A stretch of DNA of 64,000 nt from Meconema thalassinum (lineage: Eukaryota; Arthropoda; Insecta; Orthoptera; Tettigoniidae), in contig OX336392.1 in assembly GCA_946902985.2 (NCBI GenBank), positions 18,636,716-18,700,715 of the forward strand. The letters run 5' to 3'. The notes beneath the pieces are model-generated. The model saw only the letters and a list, made by a program, of their open reading frames with translations, was not told the DNA's origin and did not search any database. The translations under genes and the position numbers were made by a program. This document shows positions 1 through 9,861 of the stretch, piece by piece (the first letter of the stretch is position 1; each line of letters opens with the position of its first letter).

Positions 1-130
1 CCCGATTTGCTGAATTTATTGGTCTTATTTACACTATTATGATTAAAGAAGATGTTGCTGTTATTATTTTGTGTTTCTTTATTGGAATATTGGAGTACAT
101 GTCTTGTACGTCAAAGAAAGCACAGAAAAT
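1..130 (-). mobile_element. Inverted fragment of the adjoining Penelope-like element
   Basis: Bases 1-76 are the exact reverse complement of 901-976, which lies in the linker of the downstream Penelope ORF. Read on the minus strand, about 130 to 77 encodes FDVQDMYSNIPI, which resembles RT motif A of Penelope-like RTs and is missing from the plus-strand ORF. On this strand motif A joins directly to linker sequence, so the inverted piece carries an internal deletion. The match reaches base 1 and probably continues to the left of the window. The structure resembles the 5' inversions and partial tandem or inverted copies known for Penelope elements. The repeat is seen directly; the mechanism is inferred. 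Confidence 0.75.
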
Positions 131-1346
131 AATAATAATCCTAAATAACTTACGAAAATATGGAAAAGTAAGTGCAATAGAAATTAATGAGTTTATGTCA
201 CTACTTAATTTTTGTTTAGAAAACACTTTTTTCACCTTTAATAATAAAATATATCAACAAACCAATGGTTTGGCAATGGGATCTCCGGCATCCGGTATTA
301 TAGCAGACGTTTATTTGGATTTCTTGGAACAAAATAAAATCATTAACCATCTACCAGGTATTGTGTTCTGGGGAAGATATGTGGACGATGTGTTCACTAT
401 AATAGACGAAAAAATGGTAAAAGCAGACGAATTATTGAATATGTTAAACAAGTTAGATAATATAAAATTCACGCTAGAATCCCAAAAAGAAAATTGCTTA
501 AATTACTTAGATCTAAAAATAAAGAAAACACAGAATAAGTTGCATTTTGATATATATCGCAAGCCAACCCAAACAGACATAACAATCAAGAAAGATTCTA
601 ATCACCCAGAGAGCCATAAGAAAGCCGCCTTTTACAGCTTAATTAATAGAGCGCTAAATATTCCACTCGGTGAAGAAAGTTTAAACAAGGAACTAAAAAT
701 CATAGCCAACATCGCAAAGAAAAATGGATTTTCACAAAATTACGTAAACAGAATCAAAAATAAGATTATTAACAAATTTGAAACAACTTTAGAAAAAGAT
801 CGCAAAAAGAACCAAAATTTAGCTACTTTCACGTATGTAAACCCAAAAGCACATACAATAACAAACTCAATTAGAAAATTTGATATTAACATTGCATACA
901 AAACACAAAATAATAACAGCAACATCTTCTTTAATCATAATAGTGTAAATAAGACCAATAAATTCAGCAAATCGGGAGTGTACAAACTAAAATGTAAGGA
1001 TTGCGATTCCACCTATTTTGGACAAACGGGTAGAGCGTTCAACGTAAGATACGGGGAACATACCAGTGCGCTGAAATATAACAAGTTCTCGGCCATGGCG
1101 AACCACATGGACGAGAAAAAACATAATTTCAGTTCGATAGATAAGGATTTGGAAATTGTACATATTGTTAATAAAAGTAAAAAACTTAATGTATTAGAGA
1201 ACATAGAAATTTATATCGCCCAAAAAACAGACCCTGTAAACAATTTGAACGAATTAACTCTCAACGACAACATATTATTTAACACGATCTCGAAATTAAG
1301 GCGAAGAGACCGACATAAACAAGAAGCGGCCCTCCCTCCTCCATAA
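39..1346 (+). CDS. Penelope-like element RT (C-terminal part) with GIY-YIG endonuclease
   Basis: This ORF encodes the second half of a Penelope-like retroelement polyprotein, which copies element RNA by target-primed reverse transcription. Visible parts are an RT region with QQTNGLAMGSP near residue 74 and the catalytic YVDD near residue 114, a basic linker (about residues 180-310), and a GIY-YIG nuclease domain from GVYKLKCKDC near residue 313 with YFGQTGR, an Arg in the next helix and EH. The ORF ends in a basic tail (RRRDRHK). RT motif A and everything before it are missing in this orientation, so the Met at base 39 is a chance start inside the inverted fragment; element coding sequence begins around base 131. 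The RT and nuclease catalytic signatures look intact, but the protein is incomplete and unlikely to be autonomous. Confidence 0.85.
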   Translation: MIKEDVAVIILCFFIGILEYMSCTSKKAQKIIIILNNLRKYGKVSAIEINEFMSLLNFCLENTFFTFNNKIYQQTNGLAMGSPASGIIADVYLDFLEQNKIINHLPGIVFWGRYVDDVFTIIDEKMVKADELLNMLNKLDNIKFTLESQKENCLNYLDLKIKKTQNKLHFDIYRKPTQTDITIKKDSNHPESHKKAAFYSLINRALNIPLGEESLNKELKIIANIAKKNGFSQNYVNRIKNKIINKFETTLEKDRKKNQNLATFTYVNPKAHTITNSIRKFDINIAYKTQNNNSNIFFNHNSVNKTNKFSKSGVYKLKCKDCDSTYFGQTGRAFNVRYGEHTSALKYNKFSAMANHMDEKKHNFSSIDKDLEIVHIVNKSKKLNVLENIEIYIAQKTDPVNNLNELTLNDNILFNTISKLRRRDRHKQEAALPPP

Positions 1347-1959
1347 CGTAAGGTTCTGACGTATGCTACACCTCCCCTTTTGCGACCGTTGACCTCACAC
1401 TTGCAGTATTCTAGTCAACATGTGATCGAAGGTGAACAACAAGACGGACACATTTGTAGTAGCTCTTTCAAGTTGTGAGGTGACAGTTTATGGTCTCCAA
1501 ACTGCGGTATGTAAACATTGGTCATTTATGCGTGGATTTTTGTTATAATTTCATTTTTTCAATTTTCATTTTCATTTAGTTTTTCGCTTTACAGGTTGTT
1601 GAAAACATTTTGACAAAGCTCTAAACAACGTTTGATTCCTATTTCTACTTTCCTTTTTCAAGATACTTGTACAATGGGGTAAGTTTTCTACATAACTAAA
1701 GTCAACTTTTCTTCATGTTTCCAAGTAGGAACCTTAGATTGTTAGGTAATTTTTCTTGTTCCAGGTCCCTCGTTTTGAAAATAGATTAACAAGAATGGAG
1801 CCCACGTTTCAAAATTTCGTGCATTTTTAAATCTTTTAATTTGTTTAAACATTTTATATTCATGTATTTTAAGCATCCTGACAATGTAAAATTGATTTAC
1901 AAAAATTTTTATGAGAGACCAACCTTTAGAATGATCTAGGAGAATTTTTTTGATTTTGA
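1347..1959 (+). other. 3' noncoding part of the Penelope-like element
   Basis: A/T-rich sequence without a credible ORF lies between the GIY-YIG stop codon and the candidate ribozyme. It fits the 3' untranslated or terminal-repeat region of the element. I see no second copy of it in the window. Confidence 0.5.
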
Positions 1960-2000
1960 CTGAAGAAGGCTCACAGGGCCGAAACATGTATCAAAATGTA
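1960..2000 (+). ncRNA. Candidate hammerhead ribozyme of the Penelope-like element
   Basis: The three conserved hammerhead core blocks occur in order. CTGAAGA (1960-1966) fits CUGANGA. A five-pair hairpin with an ACA loop (1968-1972 with 1976-1980, including one G-U) fits stem II. GAA (1981-1983) follows. Then ACAT (1984-1987) pairs with ATGT (1996-1999) as stem III, placing GUA at the cleavage site so that A2000 would be H17. Weak points are an unpaired A at 1967 and a poor, A/U-only stem I. Hammerhead motifs are known in Penelope-like terminal repeats, so the position is right. Activity is uncertain. Confidence 0.4.
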
Positions 2001-2104
2001 TAAATAAAAAGATATTTTGTATTGTAAAGTGGACAAGTGCATAACTTATCAAAATCAATACGGAAAAACTTGAAAAAATGACTAAAGTCATAGATATTCA
2101 CATA

Positions 2105-2570
2105 AGTCTTGATGTAAGGAAACAAATGTTGAAGACCTATGTATGGAGCGTCACGCTATATGGCAGCGAATCTTGGACAATAGGAGAGAGAGAGAGAGAG
2201 GAAAAGACTACTAGCATTTGAAACCCGGTGCTATAGAAGGATTATGAAAATCAGTTGGAAAGAAATGGTCACAAATGAGGAAGTCTTTAGAAGAGTAGGA
2301 GAGAGAAGATGCTTCCTTAAATATTTAAAAAGAAGAAGGAATCACCTATTGGGTCACATACTGCGACACAATGGACTGATTAAGCTTATGATCGAGGGAA
2401 CAGTAGACGTCAAGAATTATAGAGGAAGACCCAGACTGGAGTACATGAGTCAAATACTGGAAGATATGAGTTGTGGCTCATACTGTGAATTGAAGAGGAA
2501 GATGGAGAGACGGGAAGAATGGCGAGCTGCTGCCAACCAGCCTCACGGCTGGTAACCACAGAGACAGTGA
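2105..2570 (+). pseudogene. LINE fragment, C-terminal end of an RTE-like ORF, frameshifted
   Basis: Translation gives the C-terminal segment found after the RT domain in insect non-LTR retrotransposons: SLDVRK, then VWSVTLYGSESWTI, CYRRIMKISW, LLGHILRHNGL and RGRPRLEY. The first part (up to about 2185) and the second part (2200-2555) are in different frames because a short GA run at about 2182-2200 shifts the frame. No endonuclease or RT catalytic motifs are present. A related, more decayed fragment occurs in each arm of the palindrome at 38728-39150 and 45445-45867. Confidence 0.75.
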
Positions 2571-2710
2571 GAAGGACTAAGATATTCCTTAATTTTGTTG
2601 CCCCTAATAAATCTATAACATGTGCCCATCTGTCTGACACTGACATAGAAATAATTTTCTATTGCACCTGTGTCACCAGAAAACAAGATAGATATTACAA
2701 TCAATTGTGA

Positions 2711-3091
2711 AGCAGGACATTTGAAAATTGGTGCGAAATTGAATATATTATCAACTTAACCCAAAAAAAAAAAAAAAAACAGAACATTTGCAGTTCCGTT
2801 AAAGATTGAAACGGAACCCGGAACAAAACAAGAAAAAACGGAATTGTTCCGGGTAAAACAGAACGTCTGGCAACCCTATTCTTTAGTCATTGCTCCACAA
2901 GAACGGACATGAATGAAGCTTGGAAAACTGCATTAAAATACCCCAGAGAACATGTGCATGTGCGATATAATCCAGTAATTGCTTTCAAATTTCTGTTCAT
3001 TATTTCCACAACTGAGATACCTTTCGTGAAGCAATAGCTCATTAAAGAATATAATTACTAAATTACCAGTGCCATAGTCCACTCATTAATT
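2711..3091. other. Unassigned intergenic sequence with a poly(A) tract
   Basis: No gene is visible. A run of about 18 A at 2763-2780 could be the tail of a degraded retroelement, but no matching body was recognised. Confidence 0.4.
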
Positions 3092-3105
3092 AATTAAGCA
3101 TCAAT
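3092..3105. repeat. Target-site duplication, left copy
   Basis: The 14-mer aattaagcatcaat is repeated perfectly at 3874-3887 and brackets the minus-strand LINE between them. Confidence 0.85.
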
Positions 3106-3873
3106 TAGTCATCATCTTGCACAGTTTCCAGCCACTGGCCGAGTTTGTTTGGAACACAAGCCTCTCCAATGTCTTCTGTCTTCCCACCATCTCTCAGCCT
3201 CCACCCTTGTCCAGTCTTCTCCTGTCTTCTTCACGCTTTCTTCTACCCCCTTCAGCCACCTGTCTCTCGGTCTCTTTCCTTCCCACTTCGTCTCGTGTAT
3301 CCTCCTGGGTATCCTCTTCTCCTCCATTCGTTTTACATGTCCGTACCATCTAAGTCTAGATTTCTCCATACCATCCTATAATGGATCCTCCTTCATTAAT
3401 TCTCTAGTCCTCTCATTTCTTATTCTGTCCATCTTTGTAGCTCCAATACTGCTTCTCAAGAACCTCATCTCACTGGCCTGTATTTTGCTCTTCTCCCTTC
3501 CTTTCATAACCCAGGTCTCCGAGGCATGCGCCAGGATAGGGACATAGTACGTCCGATACATGATCTTTTTGCTGTTCTTGTTCCATAACATGCTTCTCAC
3601 ACTCCTCCGGAATGCTTCTGCCTGTCTCCCCCGCTCATTTATTTCTCTATCGTTTCTTCCATCATCTTGTATCAGGCTTCCCAGATACTTGAAACTCTCC
3701 AATTTCTTCAACTGTTCCCCACCAATTGTTATTCCCGTTGTGGTTCTTTCCTTCTTCCTTGTTGTGATCACCATCTCACTCTTATTTATGCTACATTTCA
3801 TCCCATTTCCTTGTATTATTCCTTCCTACACGTCCAACTGTTCCTGTACCTCCTCCTCCTTGTTTCCCCAAAG
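3106..3873 (-). mobile_element. 5'-truncated LINE with target-site duplication
   Basis: A minus-strand copy of the 3' end of a non-LTR retrotransposon. Two ORF pieces are visible: 3801-3376 (KYLGSLIQDDGRNDREI, ASETWVM, RFLRSSIGATKMDRIRN) and 3369-3112 (RLRWYGHVKRMEEKRIPRRI, CSKQTRPVAGNCAR). They follow one another but lie in different frames, so the copy is dead. The 3' end is a short (ATG)n-type tail, typical of RTE-like elements that lack poly(A). It belongs to the same family as the element at 11602-13128, which ends in nearly the same peptide. The 14-bp flanking duplication shows the copy is an independent insertion that was 5'-truncated on arrival. Confidence 0.88.
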
Positions 3874-3887
3874 AATTAAGCATCAAT
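3874..3887. repeat. Target-site duplication, right copy
   Basis: Identical to 3092-3105 and marks the truncated 5' side of the minus-strand LINE. Confidence 0.85.
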
Positions 3888-4306
3888 AATTGAATAATGT
3901 TAGTATTCTAGGGATAAATAGAGCTTCAATGTTACCAATATATTTATGTTGTGTATCGTCTAATAACAAAAGTTTTGTGATTTTTATTTTCAGGTTGTGG
4001 TGTCCTAAGTCTTTTGGTTCCAAGAACAAAATTCTTGGACTGACAAGTTTAAAAAATTAGATCATTTTGTGAAGTAGAAGAGAAAGAAGAGGGATAAGAC
4101 CATTGTCAAGACAGACATTTTGACTTCGTTCATAAGTATGGTTGTCACAATCTAATTAAGATTAGGGGCTGCGACAACGCGGTCATGTAGCCCCGTGTAC
4201 TTTGGGTGTGTGTAGAATCTGTCTGATAACCGGTGTTAATTGTGATGACTGTATTAGTGTGTGTTATCTGTTATTTAATTCATGTAAAGACAGCAGACTT
4301 TTGAAT
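3888..4306. other. Unassigned intergenic sequence
   Basis: A/T-rich with no convincing ORF, RNA gene or repeat. Confidence 0.4.
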
Positions 4307-4690
4307 TTTTCAAATAGTTCCTACTTTTGCCGCCAAACGCCACCGTCAACAACTACTAGTTCAGAACTTAGCTACCAGACGCCACCACAGTCGGCTCTTG
4401 GCAACGAACATAGGAACCTAAGAGCGTTGTTTACATTCTTAACCTATACAATTAAGCTTCACACAGGTGTAATTAGTGGAAGGTTCCTTAACATGCCATA
4501 AACCTATGACATAGGACCACCGGCTTTACTTCCCCTCCAAAGGAAGGCATATTGAGGGAATTTTAACGCTCTTAAGAAATCCGACGACTTCGGCCGGATG
4601 TGAACCTGCGATCTTGGGCACAGCTGTTCAACATGCTACCCACTACGCCACCGAAGCCGCCGAATCGGTCGGATCTGAAAGGCATTAAGT
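4307..4690 (-). mobile_element. tRNA-derived SINE, left arm of a divergent pair
   Basis: Read on the minus strand from about 4690, it has a tRNA-like head with an A-box-like GTGGCGTAGTGGGTAGCATG and a B-box-like AGGTTCACATCC (RNA polymerase III internal promoter), followed by a tail that reaches the Ttt-rich end near 4307. A diverged copy of the same sequence runs the other way at 4915-5228, so the pair forms an imperfect inverted repeat with a spacer of about 225 bp. Confidence 0.65.
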
Positions 4691-4914
4691 CAAAAAAAAT
4701 GGTCATTTCTTAAAGAATTAGTATTGTGAAGTATAAACCCAAGGGCCTTGGAACGGCATCCGATGAATTAAGTCAGCCTTCTGTTTAAGCTACATCTTAC
4801 GAGCAGAAGTAAAAGCACGGAAGCTCACTGGCACGGCTAAATCCATCACAGCGCAATTTGTTTTGTGGGTTTAAGTAAAAAATGTTCTGCGATCAGAGGA
4901 GAAAAGCATTAAGT

Positions 4915-5228
4915 TAATGACTTGCTGCCTTTCAGTGCGGCTTCGCTGGCGTAGTGGGTAGCATGTTGAACAGCTGTGCCCAAGATAACGGCTGAAATCG
5001 TCGGATTTTTTAAGAGCGTGAAAAATCCTTCAGTATGCCTTCCTTCGGAGTGGAAGTAAAGCCGGTGGTCCCATGTCATACATTTATTTTCAATAGATCC
5101 TTCCACAGACTAAACTTGTGTGAAGCTAAATTGTTAGGTTAGATTCCGTCGGAACGCTCTATCAAAGTTTCAACGTTTACCACTAGGTATCACTGATATC
5201 TGGTAGCAAAAGTTAGAACTACTTGAAA
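4915..5228 (+). mobile_element. tRNA-derived SINE, right arm of a divergent pair
   Basis: Plus-strand copy of the element at 4307-4690. The shared head (GTAGTGGGTAGCATGTTGAA, GCTGTGCCCAAGAT), the middle (CCGGTGGTCC) and the tail (TGTGTGAAGCT, GAACTACTTGAAA) can be followed along its length, with roughly a fifth to a quarter of positions differing by eye. The B box is more degraded than in the left copy. The two may be independent insertions or one foldback element; I cannot tell without a consensus. Confidence 0.6.
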
Positions 5229-5345
5229 TTGAACGGAACTTGTAGCTCACCCCAAGGGTGTCCGCTGGAAGCAGCTACAGACTCAAGCGAGCTGAACATG
5301 TCCTCGGACACTCCCGGCATTAAAAGCCATACGATAAATAATAAG
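5229..5345 (+). mobile_element. SINE 3' fragment, same family as 8667-9007
   Basis: The sequence GTAGCTCACCC, GGTGTCCG, AGCAGCTACA, GAACATGTCCTCG, CACTCCCGGC and AAAAGCCATACG matches, in the same order, the reverse complement of 8685-8785, the 3' body of the complete SINE at 8667-9007. The tRNA-like head is absent. It ends in a short A-rich stretch. Confidence 0.75.
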
Positions 5346-6628
5346 TGCATGTTAATGTTGGCCGCACTGCAAGATTCCCGCGTGTTACAGTGCTGTTGTA
5401 AATTACATTTGTACAGGATTTAGGAGGTTTTTATGTTACAAAGCCATTTTACAATAAAATAACATGTGAAATATGCATTCAGGATGGCTTTATGCTGCAC
5501 TAAGCAAGAAAACTTGAAAGTCAATCACCACTATCAGTATCTTAACAAAACATCACATACCATATAACCAACAAATCTTAACTAGTTGTGCAAGTTTAAT
5601 AACCACTGCAACTAAATAAGTGTCAAAGAACCCATTTGAATTCAGTAGGCCGTGTTCATAATGGCAAAATTAATCTCGGGAGTTTCCGCCAACAAAAAGT
5701 TCCGCATTTCTCTACTAGAAGCGCTATAGTGTTCATGGACCTTCGATATCTAACCTCCTTGACTTTCATAGTGCTTCAAGGAAAAACGAAATTCGACATG
5801 CAAGCTACCCTCTGGGTGTGAAATTACAAAGCTTTCACCTGGCACCCGAGGCCACACAATATTATTTATTTAGTGTATACAGGGAGATTCTTTTGCTGGT
5901 GCGGGGCGCGCCTTCCACACGCCAACCGAGCTTGGTCCGCGGATTGCGCGCTGGTGGAAACCGTAACAAAGTACATTAATTAATGGTAAATTCACCTGCA
6001 AATCATGATTAAAGAACTTACCTATCCACAGGAGATGCTGAGTGTGTTCTCCTTCAGCTGACAGACAGGCGTTGTACCGTGTAAATAAATTAGCGTTTAC
6101 ACGTTGTAATATTCCCTTCTGTTGTGAGCGATATCTGCTGCCGTATATTGTTCTCCAGCTTCACTAGAGTACGAGTAATTGATCTGTACACTTTGTATTT
6201 TAAATTACCCCACAATTAAACATTAAACGGGCTTGCATCCATGCTCGATTAATTACAGTAAGCACGCAGTGGGGTACAGGAATAGTTACATAATGTAACG
6301 ATGTAACTTCCAAAGTTACTGTCAGGTGAATGAGAAAATTTTCAGCATCTTCTATTAAAAGGTAAGTTCTAACCTTTAACTGGTGACGTAAGGTCATCCA
6401 AATTCCCAAGAAATAAAAAAAAACCATCTGCGCTTCTTTAATTAAATCTTGTATGAAGCTGTTGTTTATGTTACCTTCTTATCTGTGTGCTCGAAGAGTT
6501 TGAGACATTGTAATTTGTTCAGTTTCACCGTATGTCGTTGTTGCTCGCTTAGCACCACCCAGGGGACACGTGCAGGGCAATTTATAGGTAACTCCTGCGG
6601 ACGTGAGCAACGGGTAGAGGTACGCTAA
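5346..6628. other. Unassigned sequence
   Basis: No ORF with recognisable homology. Short open frames at 5636-5821, 6200-6427 and 6479-6712 look like chance frames. No RNA gene was seen. Confidence 0.4.
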
Positions 6629-8666
6629 CAGCTTAATAGCCTCAACATTGATATAGTCAACATTCAGGAGACACACACAAAAGATGAACAGGACCTTGCT
6701 AGAAGAGGACAAATACCGGGCTATACATTAGTTGAAGCCATCCATCACCAACAGTATGGAATTGCCACTTACGCCAAATCTGGCCTGACTGGAGTACAAG
6801 TTGTTGAATCGAGTGACAAAGATCTTATCTTCTCTATAGTAGTAAAAATTAATGACCTAATCGTCGTTAATGTGTACAAGCCTCCTTGCATCAGATGGAC
6901 TTCGAAAGTTTTGCCCACCTTCAACCATCCCTGCATCTATACTGGGGATTTTAATAGCCACCACACAAACTGGCGGTATGACACAGTAGATGATGATGGC
7001 GAGGTACTAACTCAATGGGCAGAAATATCCGATCTGCATCTAGTTTTTGACGTGAAAGACAAAGGCTCCTTCCATTCTGCTCGTTGGGGAAGAGACTACA
7101 ATCCCGACCTAACATTTGTGTCCAAGGATTGTCTTGATCAGCCTCTTAACACTGCACGTGAAATACTGTCTAACTTCCCAAACAGCCAACACCGACCAGT
7201 TCTTCTGGAAACTGGCACGAAGATACCCCTGGTGAACTCAGTACCTCTACCCAGGTGGAATTTCAACCGTGCAAATTGGGACAAATTCTCTGAAGATCTT
7301 GATCGGAAGCTATTTGATTCAAAACTAGAGCCAATTGCCAATAACTATGGTGACTTCGTTAACCTAGTAATTTCAGCTGCTAAATTAAACATCCCTAGAG
7401 GTTTCAGAAAATACTATGTGCCAGGCTGGAACCCTGAAAGTGAGGCGCTATACGAAGAATATCTAACAACAGGCAATCATGAAGTTGGTTCGAAGCTGCT
7501 ACAATCACTAGAGAAGAATAGGAAACAAAAGTGGGAAGAAACAGTGAAAAACATGGACTTCGCGAAATCGAGCAGAAAGGCTTGGAGAGTCTTAAATCGT
7601 CTTACTGGAAAACATGTCTCCAAAAAGCAGTATACTAACTTGAGCCCAGATGCCATTGCAAATAGAATGGTGGACATTACACGATCCAAAAGAGATAAAT
7701 GTCACACGAAAACAGTGAAACAAAAGCTCACCGAACTCAAACGTAGAACTCAGAAGAATGAGAAACTGTCTAGGCCATTTTCTGTTCAGGAAGTTGAAAC
7801 CGCTATCAAGATGTTGAAAACTGGTAAAGCTGCTGGTCCAGATGGCATCTATATTGAATTCCTGCGAAACATGGGTCCACATAGCATCAGCTGGCTTACT
7901 TCACTTTTTACTTTCATCCTTCAGACTAACAACCTACCAAAGCAGTTTAAACGGTCAAAGGTGATCGCCCTTCTTAAACCTGGCAAGTCGGAGCAGAGAC
8001 CTGAAAACTACCGTCCAATAGCACTTCTTAGCTGCATTTATAAACTTTTAGAACGAGTCCTTCTTTCCAGGATAGCACCACTCATTGAAGCTGTAACCCC
8101 ACCAGAACAAGCTGGATTCAGGAAAAACCGAAGCTGTACTGATCAAGTCTTGGCCCTCACCACTCACATTGAAGCAGGGTTTCAAAAGAAGCTAAAATCA
8201 ACAGCTGTCTTTATCGACCTGACTAGCGCATATGATACTGTCTGGCGACATGGACTGATCCTCAAAGTGCTGGAAGCTATCCCCTGTTTGGAAATTGCAA
8301 ATCTTATCTCTAACATGCTTTGTGAAAGAGAGTTCGTAGTATTTCTAGATGATGCTAAAAGTCGCAAAAGGAAACTAAATAATGGTCTACCCCAAGGATC
8401 AGTTTTGGCCCCAGTTCTATTCAATCTGTACATTCATGACTTGCCACCAACAACAGCTACTAAGTTTATTTACGCAGATGACATTGCACTGGTAGCTCAA
8501 AGCAGAACTTTTGAAGATGCAGAAGGCACTCTTACAACCGATCTGGAGAAAATGTCAACGTTCTTCAAGTCCTGGCGACTGATCCCAAGTATGTCTAAGA
8601 CAGAGGTTTCATGCTTCCATCTTGCCAACCGACTAGCAAACTACAAGCCAAATGTTGTATTTCGTG
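6629..8666 (+). CDS. Jockey-like LINE ORF2, endonuclease and RT part, interrupted by a SINE
   Basis: Encodes an apurinic-like endonuclease followed by reverse transcriptase, the enzymes of target-primed retrotransposition. The frame opens at about 6629 and the first ATG is only at 6872, so the copy is 5'-truncated. Endonuclease motifs in order are NIQETHT (about 6660), TGDFNSHHTNW (about 6943), NPDLTFVSKD (about 7102) and SQHRPVLL (about 7184), where the usual SDH has Gln in place of Asp. RT follows: KAAGPDGI, ENYRPIALLS, EQAGFRKNRSC, FIDLTSAYDTVW, GLPQGSVLAPVLFN and the catalytic YADDIALV near 8470. The frame is broken after NVVFRG by the SINE at 8667-9007 and resumes in the same frame at 9017. 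Confidence 0.88.
8658..8666. repeat. Target-site duplication of the SINE, left copy
   Basis: tatttcgtg is repeated at 9008-9016. Removing one copy plus the SINE restores the LINE reading frame. Confidence 0.8.
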
Positions 8667-9007
8667 TTTTTTTTTTTTTTTAGCGTATGGCTTTTAGTGC
8701 CGGGAGTGTCGAGGACATGTTCGGCTCGCCAGTTTTGTAGCTGCTTCGAGACGGACACCCAATGGGTGAGCTACAAGTACCGTTGGGGAGGGAAGGAGGG
8801 AAGTTGGAATGTAAGGATGAGGAGTTGGAAGGTAGCGGCTGTGGCCTATAGTTAAGGACCAACCCCGGCATTTGCCTGGAAGGAAGATGGGAAACCACAG
8901 AAGACCATCTTCAAGGTTGCCGGCGGGGGGATTCGAACCTCCTCGCCTCCCGGATGTGAGCGACTGCCATCAGTCATGCCGTAACCACCACGGCTAACTC
9001 ACCCGGT
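8667..9007 (-). mobile_element. Full-length tRNA-derived SINE inserted in a LINE
   Basis: On the minus strand the element starts at about 9007 with CCGGGTGAGTTAGCCGTGGT (A box region), has GAGGTTCGAATCC (B box) near 8930, a body with GAAGATGG and GTTTCCCATC, the 3' region shared with 5229-5345, and ends in poly(A), seen as the T run at 8667-8681. The internal A and B boxes are the RNA polymerase III promoter. It depends on a LINE for its enzymes. Its head resembles widespread SINEs I recall from orthopteroid insects; that is an impression, not an alignment. Confidence 0.88.
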
Positions 9008-9016
9008 TATTTCGTG
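9008..9016. repeat. Target-site duplication of the SINE, right copy
   Basis: Same nonamer as 8658-8666. Confidence 0.8.
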
Positions 9017-9861
9017 GTGAAAAACTGAAATACAACCCTTTCCCGAAATACCTAGGTGTCACGCTGGACCGAACTCTGAGCTACAAAGAACACCTCACCA
9101 AGCTCTCTCACAAAATTTCCACCAGAAATAACATCCTGCACAAGCTTTGCGGTAGTTCATGGGGAGCCACGGCGGACTGCTTAAGATTAACGGGTATCAG
9201 TCTAGTCTATTCTGCAGCGGAATACTGTGCTCCAGTATGGTTGGAAAGTGCACATGTGCATAAAGTGGATACCAAGCTGAATGACACTATGCGTTGCATA
9301 ACCGGCACCATAAAATCAACCCCTCGCCACTGGCTACCAGTACTCAGCCACATTCCACCACCTCACCTGAGGAGGAAAGAAGCTCTGATCAGAGAAGCAA
9401 AGAAGATCTATGCTTCTCCCTCATTACCAATACACCAGGAATTCTGCCACCCACCACCGAAGCGACTTAATTCGAGGAGACCAACCAGTTTATTGGCCGA
9501 CCAACTTCTGGCAAATCGATTCAACCTAAACCAATGCTGGCAGGACGAATGGTCAAACTCAACGTCTGGAACTAGTGCCCAGGAGATCAACCCAACGGTG
9601 AAAATACAAGGATTTGACCTTCCTAGAAAATTATGGTGTCGCCTCAATAGACTGAGAACCAGGCACAGCCGCTGCAATTACCTATGCCATAAGTGGGGTT
9701 GGATAGATTCCCCATTGTGTCAATGCAATGAGGAGGTACAGACCATGGACCATATCATCCAGCGCTGCCCTCTACATGCCTACTCCGGGAGCCCTAGTGA
9801 TCTGTTTCATCTTCGAGAATGTACTGTGGAATGGCTCCAAAACTTGAACTTGGATTTGTGA
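9017..9861 (+). CDS. Jockey-like LINE ORF2, C-terminal part
   Basis: This continues the ORF from 6629-8666 after the SINE. It reads KYLGVTLDRTLSYKEHL, a hydrophobic region with AAEYCAPVW, then RHWLPVLSHIPPP and a terminal Cys/His cluster (CHKWGWIDSPLCQCNEEVQ, DHIIQRCPLH) of the kind found at the C-terminus of Jockey-group LINEs and thought to bind nucleic acid. It ends at 9861, followed by a short 3' untranslated region with AATAAAT near 9890. No stop codon is seen within this part. Confidence 0.85.
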
